64,000 nucleotides of DNA from an uncultured Spirochaetaceae bacterium (GTDB lineage: Bacteria; Spirochaetota; Spirochaetia; Sphaerochaetales; Sphaerochaetaceae), in the NCBI GenBank assembly GCA_944390015.1, contig CALXOL010000011.1:1-64000 (forward strand). Direction: 5' to 3'. The notes under the pieces are model-generated. The model was not told where the DNA came from, did not search any database, and was given only the letters and a program-made list of their open reading frames with translations. The translations under genes and the position numbers were made by a program. This document shows positions 17,706 to 26,144 of the stretch, piece by piece; positions within the stretch are counted from its first letter, which is position 1, and every line of letters begins with the position of its first letter.

Positions 17706-18197
17706 ATGAAGAATGTGTTGGCGATTACCGCAGACCGTAATAGCGGAAAGACGAGTGCTGCCTTAGGTTTGATTAAAATGATTCCTGGCCTCAAAGGCTT
17801 CATAAGCCTCAGCGAAGGGAATAAGGATGAGATAACCCTGCTTGATGTAGAAAATGGGAACCGTCTTCCCCTCATGTCGCGTCATTTTACTTTTCCTACG
17901 CGTGTCGGGGCATATAGCTATCTTGAAAGCACATTCTCTTATGCAAATGAGAAGGTTTTTAATGATGGCGATGTTATTATCATCGACGAGATTGGTCGCC
18001 TCGAGTGCGAGGGTAAGGGTTTTGATGCTCTTATGAGGAGATCTCTCTCTTCATCATCTAATCTAGTTATAACGGTAAGAACCCAATTCATTGAGATGGT
18101 AGAAAATCATTATGGTATCAAGATAATTCCGTGCTCTCCTGATAAAATAATAGAAAAAGCCTCAACCCTGTTAAGAGCTGAGGCTCCATACGCCTGA
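17706..18197 (+). CDS. THEP1-type nucleoside-triphosphatase
   Basis: A 163-residue P-loop NTPase resembling the THEP1/MJ1559 family, which hydrolyses nucleoside triphosphates in vitro and has no firm cellular role. Walker A is ITADRNSGKTS near residues 6-16 and the Walker B block VIIIDEIGRLE is the family signature. The frame extends upstream, but the N-terminus before this ATG does not look coding. Unusually, the last ~15 codons overlap the antisense terminator of the neighbouring tRNA-Arg gene and the stop codon lies inside that gene's 3' end. Confidence 0.75.
   Translation: MKNVLAITADRNSGKTSAALGLIKMIPGLKGFISLSEGNKDEITLLDVENGNRLPLMSRHFTFPTRVGAYSYLESTFSYANEKVFNDGDVIIIDEIGRLECEGKGFDALMRRSLSSSSNLVITVRTQFIEMVENHYGIKIIPCSPDKIIEKASTLLRAEAPYA
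18152..18185 (-). terminator. Terminator of tRNA-Arg(UCU)
   Basis: Minus-strand AGCCTCA and TGAGGCT pair, and the stem extends with wobbles to about 12 bp around a TAAC loop, followed by TTTTT. It starts four bases past the tRNA-Arg 3' end and lies inside the coding region of the NTPase on the other strand. Confidence 0.75.
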
Positions 18198-18262
18198 TTG
18201 GGATCGAACCAATCACCTACTGCTTAGAAGGCAGTTGCTCTATCCAAATGAGCTACAGGCGC
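18189..18262 (-). tRNA. tRNA-Arg(UCU)
   Basis: A full cloverleaf reads on the minus strand: acceptor GCGCCTG paired with CAGGCGT, D arm with GCTC/GAGC, anticodon stem ACTGC/GCAGT with loop CTTCTAA (anticodon TCT), and T arm with GGTTCGATCC. The 3' CCA is not encoded. It would read AGA codons. Confidence 0.93.
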
Positions 18263-18281
18263 ATTTATCGTTAGCTCAATT

Positions 18282-18310
18282 ACTATACAAACTTTAAACT
18301 ACAAATACAA
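18282..18310 (-). promoter_or_regulatory. Promoter of tRNA-Arg(UCU)
   Basis: On the minus strand TTGTAT, a 17-base spacer and TATAGT lie about 20 bases before the mature tRNA 5' end, an expected arrangement for a short tRNA leader. Confidence 0.6.
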
Positions 18311-18328
18311 CCCCTTTTTCAAAAAATA

Positions 18329-19165
18329 TCAATTTTGTTCTTCAGGATCTGTCATCGGTTCCAGTATGCCTTTGCCTTTTTCCCTCGTCGTGATGGTATA
18401 GCGGTACTCAGTACGTTCAAGATAATTGGTATATGTGTGTCCGAGCGAGATATATCCTATGATTGTGGTCGAGGAATCCTTGACATTCAAATCTGGATAT
18501 AAGTTCTGTATGAATGAGTATTCTGGCTCTCCTTTCTCTCCGTTCCTGACGCTATAGCTCTCGTTAAGCGTGAATATCGGGCGTGTAAGATATAAGCCTA
18601 TGCGCAGGCTCGTATGGATGTCTGCAGTGAGCCTGAAGCCGAAATCAACATCAGTTGATACGAGATATGATACATCCACGCTTTTCAGTGTCGTGTCGGT
18701 GATGAATGTCGTGCGGTCAATCTCGGCCTTAACACCTAGTCCCATGTACCAGGATAGTGTAGGGGAGACGAAACGGCGGAAGGACGGGCCTAGGGCGATG
18801 AGGAACTTGTATTCTCTCATCCTGCTTTCAAGCTGAGCCTCCGCACTCTGTATTTGTCCTGGAACTTCTGAAATGGAATCTGTTGAACTCTCTTGCTCCG
18901 AGCCTCCAATTAGGTCATCCAGGGTGTATAGCAGGGTTGAATATGGAGCCTGCAGCCCAAGGCGTATGAAAATCCCCGTAGTCATGTCCCCCAGATAGCC
19001 GTATCCGGTGTAATCAAGGCCGATACTATCAGAGGATGAGGTTGCAACGGAGTTTGCTACTGATTTAAAAAACGTGAAATCATAACCTGAGAAAAGCGAT
19101 GCTGTTACCTCAGCTAGGGTAATTAGGAGCATTAACACGGTGGTAATCACTTTTCTCATAATCAT
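18329..19165 (-). CDS. Exported protein, possible outer-membrane barrel
   Basis: A 278-residue protein of unknown function with a signal peptide ending near EVTASLFSG. The mature part alternates hydrophobic and polar residues with many Tyr, Thr and Ser (YLVSTDVDFGFRLTADI, IGYISLGHTYTNYL), as in outer-membrane barrels. A low-complexity Ser/Glu-rich stretch near residues 90-115 may be a surface loop. An ATG two codons downstream (19159) is an equally possible start. It appears monocistronic. Confidence 0.55.
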   Translation of the reverse strand: MIMRKVITTVLMLLITLAEVTASLFSGYDFTFFKSVANSVATSSSDSIGLDYTGYGYLGDMTTGIFIRLGLQAPYSTLLYTLDDLIGGSEQESSTDSISEVPGQIQSAEAQLESRMREYKFLIALGPSFRRFVSPTLSWYMGLGVKAEIDRTTFITDTTLKSVDVSYLVSTDVDFGFRLTADIHTSLRIGLYLTRPIFTLNESYSVRNGEKGEPEYSFIQNLYPDLNVKDSSTTIIGYISLGHTYTNYLERTEYRYTITTREKGKGILEPMTDPEEQN

Positions 19166-19221
19166 TATGATAGCAATTTTGCCATGATGTTGTAACTATT
19201 TTGTTTTTAAGGGATAATAAA

Positions 19222-19248
19222 TAAAAAAGTGGTACTTCTCAGTACCAC
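19222..19248 (-). terminator. Terminator of tRNA-Pro(UGG)
   Basis: GTGGTACT and AGTACCAC form a perfect 8-bp stem with a 4-base loop, followed on the minus strand by TTTTTT, four bases after the tRNA 3' end. Confidence 0.85.
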
Positions 19249-19252
19249 CAAG

Positions 19253-19325
19253 TCGGGATGAATGGACTCGAACCATCGATATCCTGCTCCCAAAGCAGGC
19301 GCCATAGCCGCTAGGCGACATCCCG
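19253..19325 (-). tRNA. tRNA-Pro(UGG)
   Basis: The minus strand gives acceptor CGGGATG paired with CATCCCG, anticodon stem CCTGC/GCAGG with loop TTTGGGA (anticodon TGG), T arm with GGTTCGAGTCC, and discriminator A. CCA is not encoded. It can read all four proline codons. Confidence 0.93.
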
Positions 19326-19338
19326 GACAACGAGAGAG

Positions 19339-19368
19339 ATGATAAAACAAAAATGGAAAATAAGTCAA
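19339..19368 (-). promoter_or_regulatory. Promoter of tRNA-Pro, overlapping the nth start
   Basis: On the minus strand TTGACT, 18 bases and TATCAT precede the tRNA by about 14 bases. The -35 box lies inside the first codons of nth on the other strand, so the two genes are divergent with overlapping 5' regions. Confidence 0.5.
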
Positions 19369-19985
19369 TAGAGATTTTCAAGAAATTGGATGAAGCGTAT
19401 CCAAAAGATATAAAATTCATAAAAAGAGATGATCCTTTCAGATTCCTCTGCGCCGTAATCCTCTCCGCTTCAAGTACCGATCGGGAGGCGATGAGGGCAG
19501 AGGAGAGGCTTAATTCTGTATTTGATACTGCGAAGAAAATCGCAGAGGCGGACATTGCTCAGATTGAGAATCTGATTAAAAGTGCCGGATTATATAAGAA
19601 CAAGGCAAAGAGTATTAAAGCACTGGCAGAGGTATATGTCCGTGATAACAAAATTCCTGAGACCGTTGAAGAACTCATCAAGATACCTGGCATTGGAGTC
19701 AAGAGCGCAAACTGCTATCTCGTTGATGTTCTCGGCCTGCCCGGTGTGATTGTGGATACACATTTTGCACGGGTTGTTTACAGGCTTGGGCTTACAAGCA
19801 GCTTAGACCGGGATAAGGTATATAAGGAGATAAGAAAAACTTTTGACTCTTCTCTCTGGTCGCGTCTGAGTATGACTGCGAACCTGCATGGCAGAACATA
19901 TTGCAAGGCATCTTCACCGCTATGCTCTTCCTGTTTCCTCTCATCTATATGCCCATCGCGAGCTTCTTTCTGTAAAGAATCCTGA
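19353..19985 (+). CDS. nth: Endonuclease III
   Basis: A 210-residue bifunctional DNA glycosylase/AP lyase for oxidised pyrimidines. The helix-hairpin-helix IPGIGVKSAN carries the catalytic lysine (Lys117), and VDTH gives the catalytic aspartate (Asp135). Near the C-terminus cysteines with spacing C-x6-C-x2-C-x5-C would bind a [4Fe-4S] cluster. Length is typical. No Shine-Dalgarno is evident. The 3' end overlaps the convergent hypothetical gene by 41 bases. Confidence 0.95.
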   Translation: MENKSIEIFKKLDEAYPKDIKFIKRDDPFRFLCAVILSASSTDREAMRAEERLNSVFDTAKKIAEADIAQIENLIKSAGLYKNKAKSIKALAEVYVRDNKIPETVEELIKIPGIGVKSANCYLVDVLGLPGVIVDTHFARVVYRLGLTSSLDRDKVYKEIRKTFDSSLWSRLSMTANLHGRTYCKASSPLCSSCFLSSICPSRASFCKES

Positions 19986-20379
19986 AACTATGCTCATCAA
20001 GAAGCGCTGATGCTATCGCCCTGATTCTGATTTCCTTCATCTCGATAGGATATTGAATCGGCTCGGCCTCCATGTCCAGATGAAGACCCGTCTCAAGTAT
20101 CTCGAGGTTCAACAGCCGCTCAATCTTTTCGATCTCATCATTTTCCCTGATGGCGAAAAATGATCCGAATTCGTTGCACTTTACTTCCCCTGAGAGATGG
20201 AATGCTGCGCTTAGTGGGATATGCCTGCTTATATCCGCTTTTCCTCCTAATACGATCACAGGATCCATGAGATAAACGCTTTTTCTTCCCGTAGCTCTGA
20301 AATAGGAGGTATAAATCTTTCTCATCCTGATTCTTTCAGATTCTGCAAGTTCAAGTACGGTGATGATCTTAGCCTTCAT
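19945..20379 (-). CDS. Conserved-looking hypothetical protein
   Basis: A 144-residue soluble protein, not recognised. It begins MKAKIITVLELAESERIRMRK and contains alternating strand/helix segments (PVIVLGGKADISRH, EIRIRAIASALLDEHSF) without cysteine clusters or nucleotide motifs. A TATAAT at 20388-20393 (minus strand) ends eight bases before the ATG, with TTGCCC 18 bases further up and no ribosome site. It is divergent from vsr and overlaps nth tail to tail. Confidence 0.6.
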   Translation of the reverse strand: MKAKIITVLELAESERIRMRKIYTSYFRATGRKSVYLMDPVIVLGGKADISRHIPLSAAFHLSGEVKCNEFGSFFAIRENDEIEKIERLLNLEILETGLHLDMEAEPIQYPIEMKEIRIRAIASALLDEHSFRILYRKKLAMGI

Positions 20380-20448
20380 ATCTGTTGATTATAAATATTG
20401 GAATTTTGAGGGGCAAGATGTTTTGTATTCTGATATAATGCAATTGAA

Positions 20449-20916
20449 ATGGATTGTTTCAGCCCCAATGATAGAAGCATCATAATGTCGAGAATAAAAG
20501 GAAGGGATACTAAAATAGAGGTGTTACTGCGCCGTTTCCTCTTCTCCTTGGGATACAGGTTCAGGAAAAATGATAAGAGATACCCCGGGCATCCTGATAT
20601 TATTCTTCCCAAATATAGGGTTGCCGTCTATGTTAATGGATGTTTCTGGCATGGTCATGACTGCGCTCTTAACCGTGGTGTTAAGAGCAATGTTGAATTC
20701 TGGAATGAAAAGATTGAGAAAAACAAGGCAAGAGATGAGAGAAACCATGAAGCGATGATGGCTCTTGGCTTCCGTGTGATAGTCGTATGGGAGTGCGCAA
20801 TCAGATTAAGCCGTGATGTTCCCTCCTTTCTTCTCTCTTTTGAGGAGGAGATTAGGGAAGGAAGGAACGGCTATGTCGAGTTTCCAATTATTAACAGTAG
20901 CAGTGATTGCTCTTAA
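20449..20916 (+). CDS. vsr: Very-short-patch repair endonuclease (Vsr)
   Basis: A 155-residue Vsr-family endonuclease, which nicks next to T:G mismatches left by deamination of 5-methylcytosine. MSRIKGRDTKIE opens the fold, HPDIILP carries the catalytic aspartate (Asp50), CFWHGHDC at 65-72 supplies zinc and catalytic histidines, and VVWEC closes it. Vsr genes normally accompany a C5-cytosine methyltransferase, but none is in this window. TATAAT ends nine bases before the ATG and no ribosome site is seen. The stop overlaps the convergent ppk gene by 26 bases. Confidence 0.92.
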   Translation: MDCFSPNDRSIIMSRIKGRDTKIEVLLRRFLFSLGYRFRKNDKRYPGHPDIILPKYRVAVYVNGCFWHGHDCALNRGVKSNVEFWNEKIEKNKARDERNHEAMMALGFRVIVVWECAIRLSRDVPSFLLSFEEEIREGRNGYVEFPIINSSSDCS

Positions 20917-22957
20917 GACACTCCTCCTGACTGTCTATAGGAGGGGACAGCGTCTCTATTTTCGAGTACGTGCCATCGCTGTTCAGCCTTCTTCCTTTCA
21001 CTGTATCGCTCAGTATCAAAGTAAGCAGTGCCTTGATTCTCTGATGGACACTCTTATCCAGAACCGGTGTTGCAATCTCAACTCTTTTGTTGATGTTCCT
21101 CGTCATTAAATCCGCAGATCCGATATAGAGCCTCTCATCCTTTCCTTTTCCGAACGAGTAGATTCTTGAATGCTCGAGGAACCTTCCTACGATACTTATA
21201 ACGCTGATGTTCTCCGTGCTTCCCTTGACTCCTGGCAGCAGGCAGCAGATGCCTCTTACACAGAGGTATATCTTTACTCCCGCCTGGCTGGCTTCAATGA
21301 GTTTCTCAATCATGTCACGGTCTGTAAGGCTGTTCATCTTTGCCATGATTAGGCCGTCCTCACCTTTTTCAATCTCCTTGTCTATCTCTGCCATAAGGCC
21401 TTTTTTAAGACTGTATGGTGCGACCAGCAGACGTTTGTACTCTCCATCAAGGTTCAATATCGCAAGGTTGCGGAAGAATGCGACCCCGTCTTCTCCGATT
21501 TCCCTGTTGCTCGTAATGATGTTCAGATCCGTATACTGTCTGCTTGTTCCCTCGTTATAGTTACCCGTCCCGATGTGTGTGATATACGATACCTTCCCAT
21601 CCTTTTCCCTGGTTATGCTTATTATCTTACTGTGTACCTTGTAATCACCAAGTCCGTAGAAAACAGTACATCCCGCATCTCTGAGCTGGTTCGCATAATA
21701 GAGGTTGTTCTCCTCATCAAAGCGTGCGCAAAGTTCCATTACGGCAGTTACGTCCTTACCTCTTTCCGCAGCCCTTAAAAGTGCATTTGCGATTCTTGAA
21801 TGATCCATGAGGCGATAGATTGTGATTTTTATGTTTGTCACGCTCTTATCCTCTCCAGCCTGCTCAAGCAGGTTTATAAGAGTATCCATACTGTCATACG
21901 GGTAGGAGAGGAAGATATCTTTTTTCTCCACGTAATTAAGTAGATTTACCCCCTTGAGCTTAGGATCAATCTGCGGCTTAAATGGCTTATATTGAAGGTG
22001 AGGGAGGACTTCATCCGAAAAATAAGATGAGAGCTTGAACAGGAATTTGAAATCGAAGTATGTCCTGCTTTCAAAGATGTGGTTCTTCTTTATTCCCGTC
22101 TGTTTCGCAATATAGCTTTTTATCTCATCTGATGAGCTGTTTATCTCGACCCTCACAGGAGATAGGTTAGTCCTTTCTTCTATTTTAGTTTTTATCAGCT
22201 TGGAGAAATCGAAGTTGTAATCGACATCGGCTTCTTCCATGCTTGCCTCGAAATCCGCATTCCTGGTGATGCGGATTAGAGCCTTCTCTTTCACGCTATA
22301 GCCTGGGAATGCAAGATTTCCAAAGAGGTATAGCAGCTCCTCAGAGAGTATGAGATGTACTTTTTTCCCCCCGTCGATTCTGTATATCCTTTCTATGCTC
22401 GGAGAAAGCGTTATTACTCCGAACATCTGGCGATTGTTCCTCTCCAGGAGTAGGACCATATAGGTCCTAAGATTCTGGAATCTTATCATCGGATGTTTCT
22501 GATCCAGAACAAGGGGGTTGATGCGGGGAAGAATGTATGCTGAGAAGTGCTCAAGACATTTTGTTTTCTGTTTCTGACTCAGATCCTCTGCCTTGAGTAT
22601 GCTCACACCTTTGTCGTACAGCTCGGATTTAAGAAAGTTGAACGTATGGTCAGCTCTCTTATAGAGCTTAGGGTAGATTGATAGGATTGCCTCAATCTGT
22701 TCATCCGCAGTTAGGCCGGTCTTGTTCTCGGTCTCATCCGGGCTTGATAGCTTCTGGTTCTCAAGGCTTCCAAGACGAACCATCGTGAACTCGTCGAGGT
22801 TGCTTTTGAATATGGAAAGGAACTTACAGCGCTCCAATAGCGGATTCGTCAGATCCATTGCCTGGTCGAGTACCCTGTTGTTGAATTCGAGCCATGAGTA
22901 CTCCCTGTTTATTGTATTGCCTTTTATGAGTCTGGAGAGAATCTTATTCTGTGTCAT
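20891..22957 (-). CDS. ppk: Polyphosphate kinase 1
   Basis: A 688-residue PPK1, which reversibly polymerises ATP gamma-phosphate into polyphosphate at the inner membrane. The N-terminal REYSWLEFNNRVL block, HSKI (the autophosphorylated histidine in KVHSKIISI), THIGTGNYNE and a second active-site histidine in LEHSRIYSF are all present. Its start overlaps the upstream ppx-like gene by 14 bases, so synthesis and degradation of polyphosphate are coupled in one operon behind pfkA. Confidence 0.96.
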   Translation of the reverse strand: MTQNKILSRLIKGNTINREYSWLEFNNRVLDQAMDLTNPLLERCKFLSIFKSNLDEFTMVRLGSLENQKLSSPDETENKTGLTADEQIEAILSIYPKLYKRADHTFNFLKSELYDKGVSILKAEDLSQKQKTKCLEHFSAYILPRINPLVLDQKHPMIRFQNLRTYMVLLLERNNRQMFGVITLSPSIERIYRIDGGKKVHLILSEELLYLFGNLAFPGYSVKEKALIRITRNADFEASMEEADVDYNFDFSKLIKTKIEERTNLSPVRVEINSSSDEIKSYIAKQTGIKKNHIFESRTYFDFKFLFKLSSYFSDEVLPHLQYKPFKPQIDPKLKGVNLLNYVEKKDIFLSYPYDSMDTLINLLEQAGEDKSVTNIKITIYRLMDHSRIANALLRAAERGKDVTAVMELCARFDEENNLYYANQLRDAGCTVFYGLGDYKVHSKIISITREKDGKVSYITHIGTGNYNEGTSRQYTDLNIITSNREIGEDGVAFFRNLAILNLDGEYKRLLVAPYSLKKGLMAEIDKEIEKGEDGLIMAKMNSLTDRDMIEKLIEASQAGVKIYLCVRGICCLLPGVKGSTENISVISIVGRFLEHSRIYSFGKGKDERLYIGSADLMTRNINKRVEIATPVLDKSVHQRIKALLTLILSDTVKGRRLNSDGTYSKIETLSPPIDSQEECLKSNHCYC

Positions 22958-23894
22958 TTTTCCCTCTCTTCGTTATAATGAGCGGCTGAGCATTTACCGC
23001 TCCTTTCTTTATCAGTTTTAAAAATCCTTCCTTTACCCCATAGCTGGATACTGTGATGTTCCCTATGTTAAAGTATTTGAGCATCACTTTCAGGCAGATG
23101 GCGCTTGGAACGATCAGATGGGTCTTCTCTGGAACGTTCTTAATGATCAGGGTGTTCCGCTTCTTGTCATTCATGAGCACTTTTATGAGCTTCTTGAGTT
23201 TCTTATATTGCATGAGGCGCTCATGTCCCTGAGGCACGTCATAGTAATCCTGATAGATCTTATAAAGGGCGTTCATATTGCTTCCCGAGAGTATGGCATT
23301 CTCCATCTCCCGCTTTTCAACGTGTTCTTTTAAGATGCCCTTTACGTACGCTTTTATCTCCTCTTCCTCTTCTTTTGTAGGGTAGACGTCTTTTACGAAG
23401 GCGTTTCTTATTGTGCTTGTTCCGAAGTCGAGGCTGATCATGTCACTCTCATATGGGCGGGAGAAATCGCATATTTCGGTACTCGTTCCTCCGATATCGA
23501 AGAGAACGGCCTTCTTCAAGACCTTATAATTCTCATTCGCATACCATGCCGCATATGCTTCCTCTTTTCCACTGAGGGAGCGGATGTCCAGCCCTGTCTT
23601 CTCTTTTATTGCTCTTGTTACTTCTTCGCTGTTCTGTATGTTTCTCAGCAGTGTGGTACTAATGCCATAGATTTCATCGGCATCAAGATTCCTCGCACTT
23701 TCGATAAGCTCCTGGGCCTCGGTAATTATCTTGTTCATTCCCTTTTCCGTGAGCTTTTCCTTCCTGTTTACGAGGTCCCCGATTAAAATAGGACGATACG
23801 TCTTAAAAACTATCTCAAGACGGCTCATCTCCTCATTTGCTACCAATAAGGAGAGGCTTGTCCTTGAGAAATCTATGACAGCATACTTTTTCAC
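22944..23894 (-). CDS. ppx: Ppx/GppA family exopolyphosphatase
   Basis: A 316-residue member of the actin-like ASKHA fold that removes terminal phosphate from polyphosphate or pppGpp. The N-terminal phosphate-1 loop region (AVIDFSRTSLSLLV) and the phosphate-2 loop LFDIGGTSTEI are visible, with STTLLRN and SLSGKEEAYAAW between. It is the short form lacking the C-terminal HD domain. It starts one base inside the pfkA stop and overlaps ppk. Confidence 0.88.
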   Translation of the reverse strand: MKKYAVIDFSRTSLSLLVANEEMSRLEIVFKTYRPILIGDLVNRKEKLTEKGMNKIITEAQELIESARNLDADEIYGISTTLLRNIQNSEEVTRAIKEKTGLDIRSLSGKEEAYAAWYANENYKVLKKAVLFDIGGTSTEICDFSRPYESDMISLDFGTSTIRNAFVKDVYPTKEEEEEIKAYVKGILKEHVEKREMENAILSGSNMNALYKIYQDYYDVPQGHERLMQYKKLKKLIKVLMNDKKRNTLIIKNVPEKTHLIVPSAICLKVMLKYFNIGNITVSSYGVKEGFLKLIKKGAVNAQPLIITKRGKNDTE

Positions 23895-24982
23895 TATCTG
23901 ATCTCCTTGAATTTCTTTCCATCCCCGAATGTTATTCCGATGGAGCGTGCTACTTCAACCATCTGGTGATCCTCAGGGACGAATTTTGTCTTTCCTGCGA
24001 TTGAGGAGAGCCTGTTATAGGTTATCTGGTTGTTCTCAAGAGCTACAGTGGTACCGAAAATTCCATCTTTTGCTAGTTTTCCTGCAAAAGATCCCATCTC
24101 TGTTGAAAGCAATCTGTCGTAGGGACTTGGATTTCCACCCCTCTGCAGATGTCCAGGTACTACCGTTCTTGTTTCAACATCGGCATGCTCGCTGATGTAT
24201 TGAGCAAGAGCGTTCGTTATTGTGGCATCCCCACCTCGCTTTTCCAGTCTCTCCTGCTTCTTCATCTTGCTTTCATCCCTTGTCATTGCACCTTCGGCGA
24301 TTGCGATGATATTGAAATCCTTTCCACTGTCTAAGCGGTGCTTTACGGTCTTTACGACCTCATCTGGATCGAAAGGAATCTCTGGAATGAGGATTATGTC
24401 CGCACCTCCGGCAATACCTGAGTAAAGCGTGAGCCATCCTACCTTGTTACCCATGATTTCGATAAGCATTGTTCTTCCATGGCTTGCAGCAGTGGTGTGA
24501 ATCCTGTCTATGCATTCCGTTGCGATATCGACAGCAGTATGGAAGCCGAATGTAACATCTGTTCCGTAGATATCGTTATCAATAGTCTTTGGAATTCCGA
24601 TGACGTTTAATCCGTTTCCTGAAAGAAGGCCTGCCGTCTTATGGGTTCCTGCGCCTCCGAGCGTTACAAGCAGATCAAGACCAAGCTTCTTATAGTTCTT
24701 TTTCATCATATCAAGCTTGCTCTCTCCGTTTTGATCCTGTGCTGTCATCTGCTTGAAAGGCTGCCTGCTTGTTCCCAATATGGTTCCTCCAACGTTCAAT
24801 ATACCGGAGAAATCCGATTCTTTCAGACTTTTTGCCTCACCCGTGATAAGACCGCCATATCCATCTGAGATTCCTATGATCTCTGCTTTTGGAATGTTGT
24901 TGTAAACGTATTTAGCGAACCCCCTTATTACGGCATTCAATCCGGGGCAGTCTCCTCCGCTGGTAAGAATTCCAATTTTCAT
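23894..24982 (-). CDS. pfkA: 6-phosphofructokinase, atypical nucleotide-site signature
   Basis: A 362-residue phosphofructokinase. The catalytic PKTIDND block (residues 131-137) and PGHLQRGGNPSPYDR are intact. The phosphoryl-donor loop reads GGAGT at 109-113, where Escherichia coli has GGDGS: the metal-binding Asp103 equivalent is Ala111, the next residue is Gly112 (ATP type), and Lys132 replaces Gly124 (PPi type). Clostridial and spirochaete enzymes of a related clade have GGNGT here. Donor specificity is therefore not obvious. It leads the pfkA-ppx-ppk operon with GAGGTG upstream of the ATG. Confidence 0.93.
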   Translation of the reverse strand: MKIGILTSGGDCPGLNAVIRGFAKYVYNNIPKAEIIGISDGYGGLITGEAKSLKESDFSGILNVGGTILGTSRQPFKQMTAQDQNGESKLDMMKKNYKKLGLDLLVTLGGAGTHKTAGLLSGNGLNVIGIPKTIDNDIYGTDVTFGFHTAVDIATECIDRIHTTAASHGRTMLIEIMGNKVGWLTLYSGIAGGADIILIPEIPFDPDEVVKTVKHRLDSGKDFNIIAIAEGAMTRDESKMKKQERLEKRGGDATITNALAQYISEHADVETRTVVPGHLQRGGNPSPYDRLLSTEMGSFAGKLAKDGIFGTTVALENNQITYNRLSSIAGKTKFVPEDHQMVEVARSIGITFGDGKKFKEIR

Positions 24983-25014
24983 ATTTCACCTCTTTTTTTG
25001 TTGAACTTTCAAAT

Positions 25015-25044
25015 AGTATACAACCTAAATTAAGAGTTTGTGAA
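25015..25044 (-). promoter_or_regulatory. Promoter of the pfkA-ppx-ppk operon
   Basis: Minus-strand TTCACA, an 18-base spacer and TATACT lie about 33 bases before the pfkA ATG, with a conventional ribosome site in the leader. Confidence 0.55.
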
Positions 25045-25062
25045 AATTTGTTTTCTTCCCTG

Positions 25063-25833
25063 TTAAATAACTTGGAAATGTTTTAAGGCATTGTATATGC
25101 CGTCATCATCAATGTCGCTTGTAACATAAGAGGCATGCTTTTTCACCTCATCAATGGCATTGCCCATAGCTACAGAGTAGGGTGTCATCTCAAGCATCGG
25201 AATATCATTATGACCATCTCCGAAAGTCATGATTTCGCTCTCTTTTATTCCTAGCTCGTCAATCAGCGCCTTTACGCCCTTGTCTTTGCCTCCTTCCAAA
25301 GGGATGATATCTGCGCTTTTCTCATTCCACCAGACGGCTTTAGCATTTATCTTCGATGTAACTTCGTTTATCTCGTCAACGCTACCATAGCATATCAGCT
25401 GGTAGAGAGGCTTTCCCGAGAGAGTGCCAAGCTTTGGAACTGGGATTGCAACGGCTTTATTCGCCTCCTCAGTCTCTTTTGTGACCGTATTCATGTACAC
25501 ATCATCCTCTTCAACCGCCATTATCGAGATCTTCTTCTGGTTGAAAAGATCATCTATGTTTTTAAGGTCTTCTTTTTTGAAGGGGAAAGCTTTGATTATC
25601 CTGCCACTTTCATCTCTTATCATCTGGCCGTTAAGCGTTATTACGTAATCGAATATGAGCCCATCAAGATCAAGCTTGACAACCTCAGATGTATGTCTTC
25701 CCGTGCATATTACAGTAATGATTCCTTTTTCCCTAAGTGCCCGTATCGCATCTGATGTTGATTGCGGAACCCTGTTGCTGTTATGGGAGAAAAGAGTTCC
25801 GTCTATGTCGAAGAACGCCGCTTTTATACTCAT
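25063..25833 (-). CDS. Cof-type HAD-superfamily phosphatase
   Basis: A 256-residue HAD hydrolase of the Cof/IIB subfamily, which dephosphorylates sugar phosphates or phosphorylated cofactors. Motif I is FDIDGT near residues 8-13, motif II ICTGR, motif III lies in the GGKDKGVKAL region and motif IV is GDGHNDIPML, with the cap domain between II and III. Substrate cannot be inferred. Its start overlaps the stop of the upstream XRE regulator (ATGA). Confidence 0.9.
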   Translation of the reverse strand: MSIKAAFFDIDGTLFSHNSNRVPQSTSDAIRALREKGIITVICTGRHTSEVVKLDLDGLIFDYVITLNGQMIRDESGRIIKAFPFKKEDLKNIDDLFNQKKISIMAVEEDDVYMNTVTKETEEANKAVAIPVPKLGTLSGKPLYQLICYGSVDEINEVTSKINAKAVWWNEKSADIIPLEGGKDKGVKALIDELGIKESEIMTFGDGHNDIPMLEMTPYSVAMGNAIDEVKKHASYVTSDIDDDGIYNALKHFQVI

Positions 25834-26144
25834 AGTCTATTTAAGAATTCATCCAGCTCATTAAGCTGATTCTCATCGTATGAAGAATCTTCTATCTTCT
25901 TTATTATCCTCTTCTTGAGCTTTTCCCGGTTGTACTTATCTCCTTCACCTGAGAGAATCCACTCGTGTGAGTAGCCATAAATATATTCGATTAGAAGCGC
26001 GAGGGTGGGGGAAATCAGTTCTTTTTTCCCATGAATGATCATGGAAATGTAGTTCGGGGTTACTCCTACGGACTTTGCGAATACGGTCTGTTTGATGCCG
26101 CACTCATCTATTATTATCTCCATTCTCTCTGCAAGTGTACTCAT
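25830..26144 (-). CDS. XRE-family DNA-binding protein
   Basis: A 104-residue protein with a Cro/CI-type helix-turn-helix: CGIKQTVFAKSVGVTPNYISMIIHGKKEL near residues 13-42 has the expected helix 2 - turn - recognition helix pattern. A charged C-terminal helix follows. The frame extends 126 bases upstream, but the chosen ATG has AGGAG eight bases before it and begins at the HTH. It is cotranscribed with the HAD phosphatase and could regulate its own operon; no operator was identified. Confidence 0.8.
   Translation of the reverse strand: MSTLAERMEIIIDECGIKQTVFAKSVGVTPNYISMIIHGKKELISPTLALLIEYIYGYSHEWILSGEGDKYNREKLKKRIIKKIEDSSYDENQLNELDEFLNRL

Noticed and set aside
20916-20950. CTCCT/AGGAG hairpin at the vsr-ppk junction as a terminator
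   Set aside because: The stem is short, lies inside the ppk coding region and has no T-run on either strand.
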